Shown piece by piece: positions 13,391-23,901 of a stretch of DNA of 64,000 nucleotides. This DNA is from Hybos culiciformis (lineage: Eukaryota; Arthropoda; Insecta; Diptera; Hybotidae): assembly GCA_964007475.1 (NCBI GenBank), contig OZ023273.1:70371430-70435429 (forward strand). Direction: 5' to 3'. The notes beneath the pieces are model-generated. The model saw only the letters and a list, made by a program, of their open reading frames with translations, did not search any database and was not told the origin of the DNA. How positions within the stretch are numbered: position 1 is the first letter of the stretch; every line of letters begins with the position of its first letter. The position numbers were made by a program, and so were the translations under genes.

Positions 13391-14157
13391 ATTAAAAATT
13401 TGTGGGAGAATGAGAATAATACTTTGAAATTGTCTTTTGAATTTATTAAAAATAATAATACCGTAATAATAAAAATTAAGTTTTATTTTATTTCTAACCA
13501 TACTTTGTAATTATATATGCAGGTTTTTTTTTATATTGACATTTTATTATGGCAACAGTCGGCTAAAAAATTACCTTAATTTTTGTATTTGTTTTATTAT
13601 TTTCAAACATTTCATTTTCATTTTCAAACAATAATGCCTTCTTGCACTTAATACGTGCCTTTTTGCACGTATTAAAAGATGTCCATATTAAACAACAAAA
13701 TTAAATGTCAAATCGATTTTATTTCTTATTTATTATTTTGTTTGCAGAAAAGGGAGATTCTACACCTAAGGTAAAAAGAATTATGGAATGCATGTATTTT
13801 TATCAAAAAATTAAACATAAAGTCCAGCTTCTTTATTTGAATAGTTTAAAAAATTATACAAATATTTAGGAAAAGTTGCAGTCACCGCGTGTAATGTAAC
13901 TTGTAAATTACGGAGAAAGACTATTATTAAAATATACTTTGAAGGAAAAGTCAAAGATATAACCCCCCATTTATACAGGCTGTTTTCGAAGATTAAAATG
14001 AAGATTTTTTTTTGAATGTGTGTGTAAAATTTGCATACAATTTTTTCATTTTATACTAAGTAAGGTAAGACCAAATTTAATTTTCTTCAGTTCATATTTT
14101 GTTTTTTTTCTGTGTATTGTATATTTACATCATTATGATGATAATGATGATGATAAG

Positions 14158-14517
14158 TTTTTTTTTTTTTTTTATTAAAGTTACCAAATCACTAGGTGGG
14201 ATACCTTTTATACTTCAAAAAGTATGGATTTGATAATGGGGACAGGAAGCTTAGACGGGATTAAAAAGTGGGACAGTTAGAAGGAAATCATTTACACTTT
14301 TCTTAAAGCGGCACAAGTCGTAAATCAAACGTCCGCCAGCTGTGGGGAACAATTTTGATGGGAGAGCATCTCACATTCTTGAGGTGCGAACTGAAAACGA
14401 ATCTCCGAAGCTCGTTCTATCACATCTGGGAATTTTGACGAAATATGGGTACGTGTTTGGCGTGAAAATACTTGAAGTGAAAGAAGAAGGGCTTTGACTT
14501 CCAGGGAACACGTATCA
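14158..14517 (-). mobile_element. 5'-truncated LINE tail, same family as the 60.8 kb LINE
   Basis: On the minus strand this matches the last about 360 bp of the LINE at 60769-62030. It encodes TCSLEVKALL, LQVFSRQTRT and later C-terminal residues, then the 3' UTR block GGTATCCCACCTAGTGATTT, and it ends in a poly(A) tail (T-run at 14158-14174 on the plus strand). The 5' truncation point is at about 14517. This is the usual outcome of target-primed reverse transcription. The reading frame contains stops. Confidence 0.85.
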
Positions 14518-15175
14518 TTATGTTTTTTAATTTCCACATTGGGTTAATATAACCAAAGATAATAAATTGAGATTGGATTTATTTTGCTATGGTTTGTTGT
14601 AATATGTACAAAATAATGACCTTTTCTCTATTTAAAACAAGTTTATGTGATACGAACTTACTGAAATATTGGATATCGACAAAACAGTTAATTAATTAGT
14701 ATTGGCTTTAACCGTAATGTGTACAACAGGTTCGATGCGTTGTAATTATTATTTTCTACATAAAAATTTGATTAAAACCTCGGCAAAATCTTTTTATGTA
14801 TAATAATTAAATTAGTGATTAAAGTTTATTAAAAGCACATGTGTATAAGTAGGTATCTACTGATTATAAGTAAGCAAGTCAATACCTTCAACATTTGAAT
14901 TATTATTTACAACAATTTGATTAAGTAAGAAGGTAAGGTTCCTGTAGGTATATCTTTTGTTTTTATATCAATGTAAAAAATAAAAAATTATTTTAACCAC
15001 AATGTTGCAAGGGCAAAAGTTAAAATTAAATTAGGTTTATTTGATAAATTTTGAGAATGTTTGGTTTTTATTTTAGGTTTAAGTTTTATGCAGTGAATAG
15101 AGAACTCTGAATAATGACTACCACCGCCATATTAAAAACTAAAAATTATAAGAATAAAAATTAAAAAAAAAAAAT

Positions 15176-15362
15176 TGTGGCATTACTTGAGTAATAAACT
15201 TTAAAAATTAAGCGTTAAGGAGTTGACCGTAAAATGAAATGTAGTTAGATTATATGTGAAATAAAATCATTCGTTAAAAAATAGTTGAACTGAATAAACA
15301 TAAATTTAATTTCCAAGAATAAAATCACGTTTTTAATTTATTGCAGCTGTGAGAAGACTACA
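15176..15362 (+). repeat. 5' LTR of the Ty3/gypsy element
   Basis: This 187-bp direct repeat matches the 3' LTR on both sides of its insertion. It shares the block from TTGAGTAATAAACTTTAAAA onward, the TGTGGCATTAC start and the GACTACA end. Differences include an extra AA near the start of the 3' copy and a few substitutions near the end, so insertion is not recent. Confidence 0.85.
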
Positions 15363-15429
15363 GCTTTTTTAGAAGTGGGATAAAATCAAAAAAACGAATA
15401 ATATTTGATTTTAGAAAGACAACGTATTG

Positions 15430-16056
15430 ATGCCACCACCAAGAGGAAAGAACACGAAAGTTACAGGGAAAAATATCGAAACTATTTTGAACGAAGAAAG
15501 CGACAACGAGGTTTTTGAGGATTCGCAAACGGACAACAACGAAATGGCGGAACAACGAGATACGAAAAACCGCTATTTGCATCCAACGGAAATCGAATCT
15601 TTAGTAACCATATTTGATAATACGTCAATTACGGTAGGTAAATGGATTGAAAAATTAAATTCTCTTAAAGAGACATATGGTTGGGCAGACAAAGAAATTT
15701 TATTGTACGCAGCTCAATGCTTAACTGGAGCACCCAAATTGTGGTACGGCTCAGAAAATATTAACGATTGGACATCGTTCAAAGAAAAATTGTCCCAGGA
15801 ATTCAAACGTGACGTCAGTTTGGTTGACGTCCATAATAATTTACAGCAAATGATGAAATTATCAAACGAAACTTACGAAGTATTTGCGTATAGAATTTTG
15901 AATTACGGCAGAACTCATGGAGTTGACGACCCTTCGTTAATTAAATATACAATACGAGGTCTGTCAAGTGATAGAATTTATGATGCAATATACGCCAGAA
16001 GTTATGAATCATTTAATGGATTTGTCAAAGCCATTAAAGACGCTGAATCAATTTAA
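15430..16056 (+). pseudogene. Retrotransposon Gag (capsid region)
   Basis: The open frame begins with ATG at 15430 (MPPPRGKN). It contains a retrotransposon-gag-like core: TVGKWIEKLNSL, DKEILLYAAQCLTGAPKLWY, a WTSFKEKLSQEF block, and a C-terminal half with RILNYGRTHG and YTIRGLS. This is the capsid arrangement of Ty3/gypsy elements. It stops at 16056 (DAESI) in an A-rich run, while the nucleocapsid continues in the +1 frame. That change could be a programmed shift, but a homopolymer indel is simpler. Gag assembles the cytoplasmic particle in which reverse transcription occurs. Confidence 0.85.
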
Positions 16057-16499
16057 AAAAATGAAACGTCAACCATTCAAGAAAAATTTTAGAAGCCCCG
16101 AAAAATCATCTGACATTACATCATCAGATGATAAACAACAGCCAAACAAATATTCTAAAAAATGTTTTAATTGCAATAAGCAAGGACATTTATCAGCGGC
16201 ATTTCCTGAACCACAACGTAAGCCCAGATGTTCCTATTGTTCTAAAAGCGGTCATGAAGAGAAAAATTGTTTTAAAAAACAACAACAATCAACAGCACAT
16301 ATTGTTCAAGAAAATGTAGAATCAATGCAACCAAATAATGAGTATGAAAAATTTGTAACTGAAGGTAACAACAACGGCATGGTAAACGTAAAAATGATTA
16401 TCGAAGGTAACATGATTCCAACGGAAGCGCTATTGGATACAGGTAGTAGTTTAAGTATTTTAAGATTTAATCAAATAAAGGGTATGAATTTGAAATTAA
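16040..16499 (+). pseudogene. Retrotransposon nucleocapsid zinc knuckles and start of protease
   Basis: In the +1 frame relative to gag, a basic stretch leads into two CCHC knuckles. The first is CFNCNKQGH whose last cysteine is replaced by Phe (AAFPE), so it looks broken. The second, CSYCSKSGHEEKNC, is complete. An aspartic protease follows, with LLDTGSS at about 16430-16450. The frame is cut by the MITE that starts at 16500. Protease sequence resumes at 16886 (KQCKVDIFGVSKSK) up to the mariner insertion at 17028. Confidence 0.83.
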
Positions 16500-16881
16500 T
16501 ACCTTGTTCGCACTTCAATATTTTTGAGGATATTTCGATTTTACCGGAAACTTTGTGGATATTATCATACAAAAACTTTTTCCGGATATTTTAATTTCCA
16601 GTTATTTTTCCACTTAGCTAGTTCCTTTTAGCTACTTTTTGATATATTTGGTACGGTTGGCACCGTTTATTTTGTGTCAAAATATCAAAAAAAGTGAAAT
16701 TTAATTCTAAAATTATTTATGAACTTCAGATTTTTGAAAATTCATAACAAAAAAAATAAATTTATTTATATTTTTTCTAGAACCGTCAAATTTTTTCCAC
16801 TTCTAAAGTGCGAACGGTAGTTTCAGAAAGTGGAAATTTCCACTTATTTATCCGGATAAATGTTGAAGTGCGAACAAGGTA
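16500..16881. mobile_element. piggyBac-type MITE, copy 1
   Basis: This 382-bp element has 19-bp terminal inverted repeats starting TACCTTGTTCGCACTTCAA and is flanked by TTAA on both sides (16496-16499 and 16882-16885), the piggyBac target signature. It sits inside the retrotransposon protease. A near-identical copy in inverted orientation is at 29718-30098. No coding capacity is seen. Subterminal blocks with CCGGATA and TCCGGAAA recur at both ends. Confidence 0.9.
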
Positions 16882-17027
16882 TTAAACAATGTAAAGTAGA
16901 TATTTTTGGGGTAAGCAAATCAAAAATAGAAGTATTAGGAATTTTAAATTCGTATATTTTGATAAGTAAAAAAGTATTTCCGATTAATTTGATAATTGCA
17001 GATGACTCTTCTACAGATATAAATTTA

Positions 17028-17945
17028 CAGTGTGACCACAATGAACTGTCGGGTTAAAAAATGGCTACAAAAACTTTAATTTTACGTCAATTATCAGGAA
17101 ATTTTATTTATAAGATCCTTATAATATATCGAACAAAATTTAATGTTTCAATTCAATTCTTTCGCCTTAGATTTTAATAATTTATTTAAAACGTTTCGGA
17201 AAAGTTTTGCACGCGCACGCACAAATGAGCTTTGAATTGCTCCAAACTCATTTTTTTCACATTCTTGACTTTACTGAGCATATATCCCCATATGCAGAAT
17301 TCAATTGGATTGAGGTCTGGTGAAGATCCAGCCCACTCTTTAGATGTTACAAAATCTGGCAAATTGTTACAAAATTACAAAATCTGGCAAATTGGGTTCG
17401 TTTGCCTTTATGAGCTGGCGCAGAATCTTGTTGAAAACAAAAATAGTCTCTTCGCCAAACATGTTCTTAGCCTGAGGAAGAAAATTTGTCTCTAGAATAT
17501 TAGTGATGATCAATTTTAACGTTTTTATCAACAAAATACAATCGGAACTCCCCTCTGGCGCAAATGGCTCCCCAAACCACCACACGAGAAACATTCTGAA
17601 ATCTTTAAACGCATAATTTGTCGATTGGGACATCAGAAAGTGAAATTCCCAAACACGATTATTTTGCTGTTTATGAGAGTCTTGCAACAGAAGCATTTTC
17701 TCATCCGAAATAATTATTTCGTCTTCTGCGTGCCAGTAAAACAAAAATTTACTTTTTATGTTATACTTCAAAATTAGCTCTCGTTTGGATTCCATGTTTA
17801 ATTTTAAATACAAGAATATTTTTTTAATGAGAACTTAATAAGAATTAAATTTACAAAAAGTGGAGGTAAAAAAATTTTTTTTTCGCCCACTTAGACATCA
17901 TATTTAAATTTTGAAACTTGCCGACAGTTGATTCTGGTCACACTG
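17028..17945 (-). mobile_element. mariner-like transposon, internally deleted
   Basis: Terminal inverted repeats start CAGTGTGACCA and continue with few mismatches through AACTGTCGG (about 27 bp). Both ends are flanked by TA. Removing the element and one TA leaves the retrotransposon frame as DINLIIGRDFF, which confirms the borders. A minus-strand transposase remnant starts MESKRELILKYN at 17779, then jumps to IIISDEKM (first catalytic Asp region) and NRVWEF. It continues through a TNILETNFLP segment to sequence resembling the final SPDLNPIE region near 17280-17350. The helix-turn-helix part is largely missing and several stops are present, so the enzyme is dead. Confidence 0.88.
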
Positions 17946-17947
17946 TA

Positions 17948-18337
17948 ATTATTGGAAGAGATTTTTTTAAATTAAATAAATTAGAACATATTAATTTAAA
18001 TGTAAAAGATTATCTAAATGTTGAAGAAAAAATTTGTGACAATTTATATAGCACCGAACTTATGAACGAAATTATTAATACCGAATGTGACAATTTATTT
18101 ACAAACAGTGAAAACTTTGATTTTAACAAACTTGAGATTGCCGACGATTTAGAAACGACTACATGTATAGGTAACGTTGAAAGTATTTATTTTGATTTAT
18201 ACGAAAGTTCAGATAAACCTCAAGAGCCGGAAACTAAGATTGAGGCTGAAATTAACTTAAAAGAAAATAAAGTAGTGTCGGTTACACCAAGACGATTTAG
18301 CGAATACGAAAGAAAAGAGTTATGTTACGTGAATTAA
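17948..18337 (+). pseudogene. Retrotransposon protease end and RT N-terminal leader
   Basis: Coding resumes after the mariner with IIGRDFFKLNKL, the conserved end of the protease. A poorly conserved acidic linker follows, then NKVVSVTPRRFSEYERKE, which corresponds to the segment just before reverse transcriptase in Ty3/gypsy Pol. The frame stops at 18337 without any RT motif. The palm motifs (YxDD) and RNase H are absent from the element. Confidence 0.8.
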
Positions 18338-19336
18338 AAGATTACGAACTACGGGAAGGTATTTTATATAAACGGGACAAAAATAAATTATTATTAGTAG
18401 TGCCAGACGAAATGGTTGAATCAGTTTTATATGAATATCATATATTACTTGTAATCCTGTAGATTCAAAAAGAGATGGTTTTTTAATTTTACCGGAAAAA
18501 CCAAAACTTCCTTTTCAAACCATTCATATCATTTAGGTCCTTTAGAGAAAACGAAGTTACAAAACGTTCATATTTTAGCCTTCAATGATGCATGCACAAA
18601 GTTTACTAATTTATTTCCAACTAAAACAACCAACGTCAAAGAAGTTATAAAACATTTAAGAAATTTCATCGCAATTTATTCAACATCCTGAAAAATAATT
18701 TCTGATCGAGGAAGTGCGTTCACTTCAACTGAGTTTAAAAAATGTATATCAGATAATAATATTCAATATGTGTTGGTAGGAACAGCTTGTCCTCAAGCTA
18801 ACGCTCAAATAGAACGACATAACAAAACGGTAGTCCCCGTATTAGCAAAGTTAACCTATGAGTCAGGTAAAGATTGAGATAAAATGTTATCTGAAGCACA
18901 ATTTTTACTTAATAATACACATAATCGTTCCATTAACGATATTCATTCTAAGTTATTGTTCGGAGTTACACAACAACGTACCATAAATTCAGGTTTAGTT
19001 GAAAATGAACGGAATTTAGAAAAAATACGAGACGAGGCTCATGCAGAAACAAAACGTGTACCGGAATATAATAAACATCAATATGACAAGCACGTAAAGA
19101 GACAGACTACTTTTAATGAGGGTGACTCAATCGACTTAAAAACAACTAAAATTCCCGGCGAAAATAATAAATTGAAACCACATTTCAAAGGTCGCTATAT
19201 TGTAGCAAAGAAGCTCGATAATAATCGCTATGTTAAAGATATAGAGGGTTACCAAGTGTCAAGAAAACCATACGAAGGTATTTTAAGTCCTATAAATATG
19301 AGATTGTATAAATCTGTACAATGTCAGGAAAATTAA
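18320..19336 (+). pseudogene. Retrotransposon integrase with frameshifts
   Basis: In a frame different from the preceding segment, 18320-18463 encodes RELKDYELREGILYKRDKNK, typical of the spacer before the integrase zinc finger. It then breaks. The integrase core follows in pieces: HLGPLEKT, LAFNDACTKFTNLFPTK (first catalytic Asp), SDRGSAFTSTEFKKC (second Asp) and ANAQIERHNKTVVP (catalytic Glu). The C-terminal part at 18884-19336 includes a GRYIVAKKLDNNRYVKD segment like the integrase SH3-like tail. In-frame stops at about 18461, 18690 and 18875 and the frame changes show decay. Confidence 0.82.
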
Positions 19337-19611
19337 ATAATTGAGATCTAATTAAAAGTATATACGTTTTGATGATCTGAAAATACAAATTAATAAAATA
19401 GAATGTAACTACTATAAATCGCAAAATTTTAGTTATTAAATTATTCATATTATATATGAGGAAAATTTTAATGTAAAGCAAAATTGCTGTGAATTGAATT
19501 ATTTTGTTAAGAAACTATCGAAGCGATAGTATGTCAGGACGGTCGAACTGTGGCATTACAACTTGAGTAATAAACTTTAAAAATTAAGCGTTAAGGAGTT
19601 GACCGTAAAAT

Positions 19612-21009
19612 CAAAGATGACATATTATAAAGATAAGAAGCACAGGAATAAGTGTAGTTTTCTCCCGCCAAAACTTCTCTTTGTTTGGTTTTTTTTTTTT
19701 TTTATTTACACTTAGTTTTTATATGATTTTATTATAGGTGTTCAATAGACAAAATCAGGGATGGACCCGATGAAATATTTTTTAAATAAAAATTCTTAAA
19801 TTTAAACGTGTAACAGGGATAAAATTTTATTTCTATTTTTCTTAATTTTAATTAAAGCACTTTAAAATATAAAAATTCGACAGCGAATAAAAGGATTTAC
19901 TAAAAATTCTTGGTGATACTGCCGTTTGAAAATTTTGAAGGTCCATAACTCCAAAATGGGGGCCTTCCCGCAACAAACGTTTCGGATTTAACATTTTTAG
20001 GGCCTCCTCTATTACCTACCCAAAAATAGGGCAAATGGGGCACAAAAAAATTTTTTCCATACAAAAATGTATCAAAACTTTGGGAGGCCCTATCTCCGAA
20101 ACGGGGCCTTTTTCCCAAGAACTGATTTCAGTTTTGGGGTTTGGGCACCGCCTCTACCGCCCTCCAAGTTTCAGCCCATTCTGAGAGGTTCAACGAAAAT
20201 AATTGTAACAGAGGTAGGAATCAACATTAATTAAACCGGATAAAATTATAATTTTATTCATTTTAATGAACATTATTTCCACCTTGCTTTCTAATTATTG
20301 CAAAATATTTTTCTTAACAATCTTGACATAACTGGCGGGTGCAGATATTCAAAAAATCTAAAGAAATATATCCTTATCGATTTTTACATGATGGGAACAA
20401 AAATAATTATATTTCGATCATTATACCTGGCAAAATATACTTTTTTCCTGACATTTTAATATATTTAATTATTTTTTTGAAAAAAATTTATTATTTTACA
20501 ACTTTTTTTTTACACAAGTTAACTTCAGTTGACAGTTTTCAAATTTAAGTTTACATCCCTAATCATTTATTTTTTTCTTTATCGTTTTGTTTTGGAAAAT
20601 CGTGACGCGTTTAAAACAATAACATTCAATTTGATGACGCGTTTAAGGCATAACGTGTAAAAAAAAAAAAATTCTTATTCATATACAGAGTGACTATACT
20701 TGCTTTAATTTTAAAAAGTTTACTTAAAAATTTATAAAAAAATAAGTATTTTGGGTTTTATGCTAATAATAAATTTAGAAAACAATTTTTGAAATGTTAC
20801 AAAATATTTTTGTTGTTTAAAAAATAGAAATAAAGGTTTTTTAAACAAAATAATTTCAATACAACCTGAAAAATTTAAATATGTTGAGAGGAAAATTTAT
20901 GCAATATACCTTGTAAATTAGAAAAATAATACACATAAAAATGTATTGCTGTCCTTGTCTAAAAAAAAGTTTACACTATGCTACTTATCTTTATAATATG
21001 TCATCTTTG
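19612..21009. mobile_element. Non-autonomous DNA transposon with CAAAG termini in the 3' LTR
   Basis: The 1398-bp insertion has perfect 26-bp terminal inverted repeats starting CAAAGATGACATATTATAAA. It is flanked by a 7-bp duplication, GTAAAAT (19605-19611 and 21010-21016), and the 5' LTR shows the single-copy target. No transposase frame is evident. It contains a member of the CCGCCTCTACC repeat family (19915-20215) and two GACGCGTTTAA motifs near 20604 and 20636. The superfamily is uncertain; 7 bp is unusual. Confidence 0.82.
19915..20215 (+). repeat. Interspersed 'CCGCCTCTACC' repeat, copy A
   Basis: This shares ordered blocks with copy B at 22370-22675: CCATAACTCCAAAA, GGCCTTCCCGCAA, AAAATAGGGCAAA, TATCTCCGAAAC, ACTGATTTCAGTTTT, GGGTTTGGGCACCGCCTCTA and CCCATTCTGAGAGGTTCA. 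It lacks the clear terminal repeats seen in copy B. The open frame on the minus strand appears incidental. Confidence 0.7.
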
Positions 21010-22369
21010 GTAAAATGAAATGTAATTAGATTATATGTGAAATAAAATCATTCGTTAAAAAATAGTTGAACTGAATAAACATGAATTTAAATTCCAAGAA
21101 TAAATCACGTTTTTAATGTATTCAAGCTGTCATAAGACTACAAGATTGAGAAAGAAAAATTTTATGAGCTTCGAAAAGCCGCCGTTTGAAATGCGTGTAA
21201 AATGCAAAAACCATTGCTTGCAAATTCCTTTCTCATTAAACATTGTGACGAATTACTAAATATCCAGAGTTCTATGAGCAATGGTTTTATCAAAGCCTTA
21301 TATACTTACTAAGAAGAAATACACAATTTCGCATTTCTTTTTTTCCCGAAAAAATTCGAAATACTTCACAAGTTATCGAGTTTTATTTTTCAGTTTTTTT
21401 TTTTATTATAACTCTATATAATACTAATAAAAAAAAAGCTGAAAAATAAAATGTGCGAGAAGTAAGCAATAAATTACCTTAAATTGCCAGCAATAAATTC
21501 GCTTAAATACATCAGCGCCACCATCGCTTAAATTTTTAACCTTAATAGAGGGTAAAATGGTAGGAAAAAATAATAATAAAGCAATTTGAAATACAAATTA
21601 AAATATTTAAGGAAATTTATTGCTGGCGTTAAAAAGAGCTTTGTTATCAGACTACGACGCGATCATATTTTTGGTTGCTGCGGCTTAGCAGCGATATTTT
21701 CAATTTTTTGGAACTGCTGCTAAAAAAAGAATCATTTCTCGCTACTGCGTCGCTGATAATCGCTAAAAAAAAAAATCGAAAAAAAAAAAAAAAAAAAAAA
21801 ACAAAAAAAAACAAAAAAACACAAAAAAACACAAAAATTTTCGTCGCTGCATGGTTTTTTTTTTTTTTTTTTTTAAAACTTCTATGACTGCTAGCGATCG
21901 CTTTCACCTAAAAATTTGTCGCTACAGTTAGGTCAAAAACGTCGCTGCGTACCTTGCGGTCGCTCAAAATCTATGATCGCGTCGGCGTCTGTTTGTTATT
22001 GTTCGAAAAAAAACAATAACAAAAACAAAGCAACTTAAAACAATAACAAAGCATTTTGAATACAACAACAAACTATTTTTTGAGTAAATGTGTGTTTGTG
22101 GTTTTAAATTTAAGGAAATTTATTGCTGGCGTGTGTGTTCAGGTCGGTATAAAAGTAAATAAAAATAAATTTTTTTTCTAATTAAATTTATTTTAATAAT
22201 TATTTTAGTTATAATCATTATTATAATAATTTTTTTATTTTATATTTATTATGATGACTATTTTAGTCTAATTTTTGATGCCAACAATTATTTATCTAGC
22301 ACCAAATTTTAAATAGGTAAGTATAATTCTATTAAATTTATTGTAGGTAAGGTAGGTACCAGAATTTGG

Positions 22370-22675
22370 CTGTAATGGAAGGCTAAAGTGCAGATGACGT
22401 GCACCACTCAGAATGGCCTGAAATTTGTAACGTATGAAAACTTTGAAGGGCCATATCTCCAAAAGGGGGGCTTTCCCGCAAAAACCGTCTTGGCTTTAAC
22501 ATTTTAAGTATCGCCTCTACCACCTAACCAAAAATAGAGCAAATCGGGCACACAGGGCCTTATCTCCGAAACTGATTTCAGTTTTTGGGGTTTGGGCACC
22601 GCCTCTACCCCTTGTCCAAATTTCAGGCCATTCTGAGTGGTTCACGTCATCTGCACTTTAGCCTTCCATTACAGC
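22370..22675. repeat. Interspersed 'CCGCCTCTACC' repeat, copy B, with TIRs
   Basis: This forms the apex of the fold-back. Its ends are complementary: CTGTAATGGAAGGCTAAAGT at the left and its reverse complement at the right, continuing GCAGATGACGTG. The internal part is homologous to copy A, and the termini to copy C at 47800-48134 (CAGATGA...GCTTTAGCC). This suggests a MITE whose terminal repeats seeded or merged with the larger palindrome. Confidence 0.7.
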
Positions 22676-23001
22676 CAAATTCTGGTACCTACCTTACCTA
22701 CAATAAATTTAATACAATTATACTTACCTATTTAAAATTTGGTGCTAGATAAATAATTGTTGGCACCAAAAATTAGACTAAAATAGTTATCATAATAATT
22801 ATAAAATAAAAAAATTATTATAATAATTATTATAACTAAAATAATTATTAAAATAAATTTAATTAGAAAAAAAATTTATTTTTATTTACTTTTATACCGA
22901 CCTGAACACACACGCCAGCAATAAATTTCCTTAAATTTAAAACCACAAACACACATTTACTCAAAAAATATTTTGTTGTTGTATTCAAAATGCTTTGTTA
23001 T

Positions 23002-23382
23002 CAGCGTTACCAACTTAGGGGTTTTCCCCCTAGATTTAGGGGTTTTTTTGTTGACAGAGGGATTTTTAGGGGGTAATTTGTTTCAGGGGTTTTTTCAGGG
23101 GTATGATGTATGATCTTAAAAGCGAAGATTTAGATGACATTTGTAATATTTTTGATTGCATTTCATAAGATACCTTATTTGCTAATTTTATTATAAATAA
23201 ATAATTTTATTATTTATATAATTTACGATGTGCGTTATATATTTTTCTTCAAGCATCTATTTGAAATACTCATAGGTATATAAGTATAGCTGTTATAATA
23301 TCTATAAAAAAAAATTTAGGGGTTTTTTAGGGGGAAATTTTATTTTTTTAGGGGGAAACATTTTAAAAGGTTGGTAACCCTG
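23002..23382. mobile_element. hAT MITE with 8-bp target duplication
   Basis: This 381-bp element starts CAGCGTTACCAAC and ends GTTGGTAACCCTG. It is flanked by TTTGTTAT on both sides (22994-23001 and 23383-23390). The uninterrupted target is visible in the opposite arm of the fold-back. The internal sequence is rich in AGGGGTTTTTT motifs near both ends. There is no coding capacity. Confidence 0.92.
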
Positions 23383-23901
23383 TTTGTTATTGTTTTAAGT
23401 TGCTTTGCTTTTTTTTCGAACAATAACAAATCTCTTAACGCCCAGAACTCGAAGTCGCTGACCTCAGTCGGTCAAACACAACGGTCGCCGAAGAAATTGG
23501 CAAAAAATGAATTGGTCGCCGTCGATCCAAAAAATCAGCTGCAATCGGCTGTGAAATTTTTCTATATTTTTGATTTTTTTTCAATAGTTAAAAAAATTAA
23601 AGTGAAAAAAAATTTTTTTGTAAATTTTTTAGTATGGAGCCGATTTGAGTCGCTCCAGTCGCGGTCGTTGGTAATTTTTTTTAAGCAGTGAGTGGTCGGT
23701 AAAAGTCATCGACTTCGGACTCTGTTAACGCCAGCAATAAATTTCCTTAAATATTTTAATTTGTATTTCAAATTGCTTTATTATTATTTTTTCCTAACAT
23801 TTTACCCTCTATTAAGGTTAAAAATTTAAGCGATGGTGGCGCTGATGTATTTAAGCGAATTTATTGCTGGCGATTTAAGGTAATTTATTGCTTACTTCTC
23901 G

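Larger units (their letters stand above)
15176..21142 (+). mobile_element. Ty3/gypsy LTR retrotransposon, RT-deleted and carrying three nested insertions
   Basis: The element runs from a 5' LTR (15176-15362) through gag, zinc-knuckle and protease coding sequence, an integrase, and a 3' LTR (19549-21142, split by an insertion). LTRs start TGTGGCATTAC and end GACTACA, giving TG...CA ends. Domain order and the integrase sequence fit Ty3/gypsy. No env-like frame is present. The coding region is interrupted by a piggyBac-type MITE (16500-16881) and a mariner (17028-17945), and reverse transcriptase plus RNase H are missing at about 18310. Several frameshifts and stops show that it is inactive. A target duplication is not clear (AAAT against AGAT). 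Confidence 0.88.
19549..21142 (+). repeat. 3' LTR, split by a 1.4 kb insertion
   Basis: The two halves (19549-19611 and 21010-21142) together match the 187-bp 5' LTR. The split lies after GACCGTAAAAT, and GTAAAAT is repeated on the far side. Confidence 0.87.
21456..23901. mobile_element. 2.4 kb fold-back (long inverted repeat) structure
   Basis: The outer arms are 21456-21632 and 23725-23901, nearly perfect inverted repeats ending CGAGAAGTAAGC. The inner arms run from about 21983-22430 and 22617-23430, the latter split by a hAT MITE. The 24-bp motif starting CGCCAGCAATAAATTTCCTT occurs six times, three in each orientation (21486, 21605, 22108, 22913, 23729, 23849). The segments between outer and inner arms (21633-21982 and 23431-23724) are not complementary to each other. 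One is rich in GTCGCT/AGCGAC-like motifs and A-runs. No convincing protein is encoded, and the open frames at 21647-21907 and 23371-23691 look incidental. No target duplication was found. Confidence 0.8.

Noticed and set aside
13226..13510. 94-codon plus-strand open frame
   Set aside because: It overlaps a decayed MITE, has Lys/Asn/Ile-rich content and no motif.
13646..13676. Perfect 11-bp stem hairpin (TTAATACGTGC, five-base loop)
   Set aside because: Too short for a small-RNA precursor and no terminator role is expected in this context; probably chance in AT-rich DNA.
21647..21907. Overlapping open frames on both strands full of Phe or Lys
   Set aside because: They are translations of A/T homopolymers inside the fold-back element.
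23371..23691. 106-codon open frame starting MVTLFVIVLSC
   Set aside because: It begins at the edge of a hAT MITE and crosses a fold-back arm; no conserved motif.
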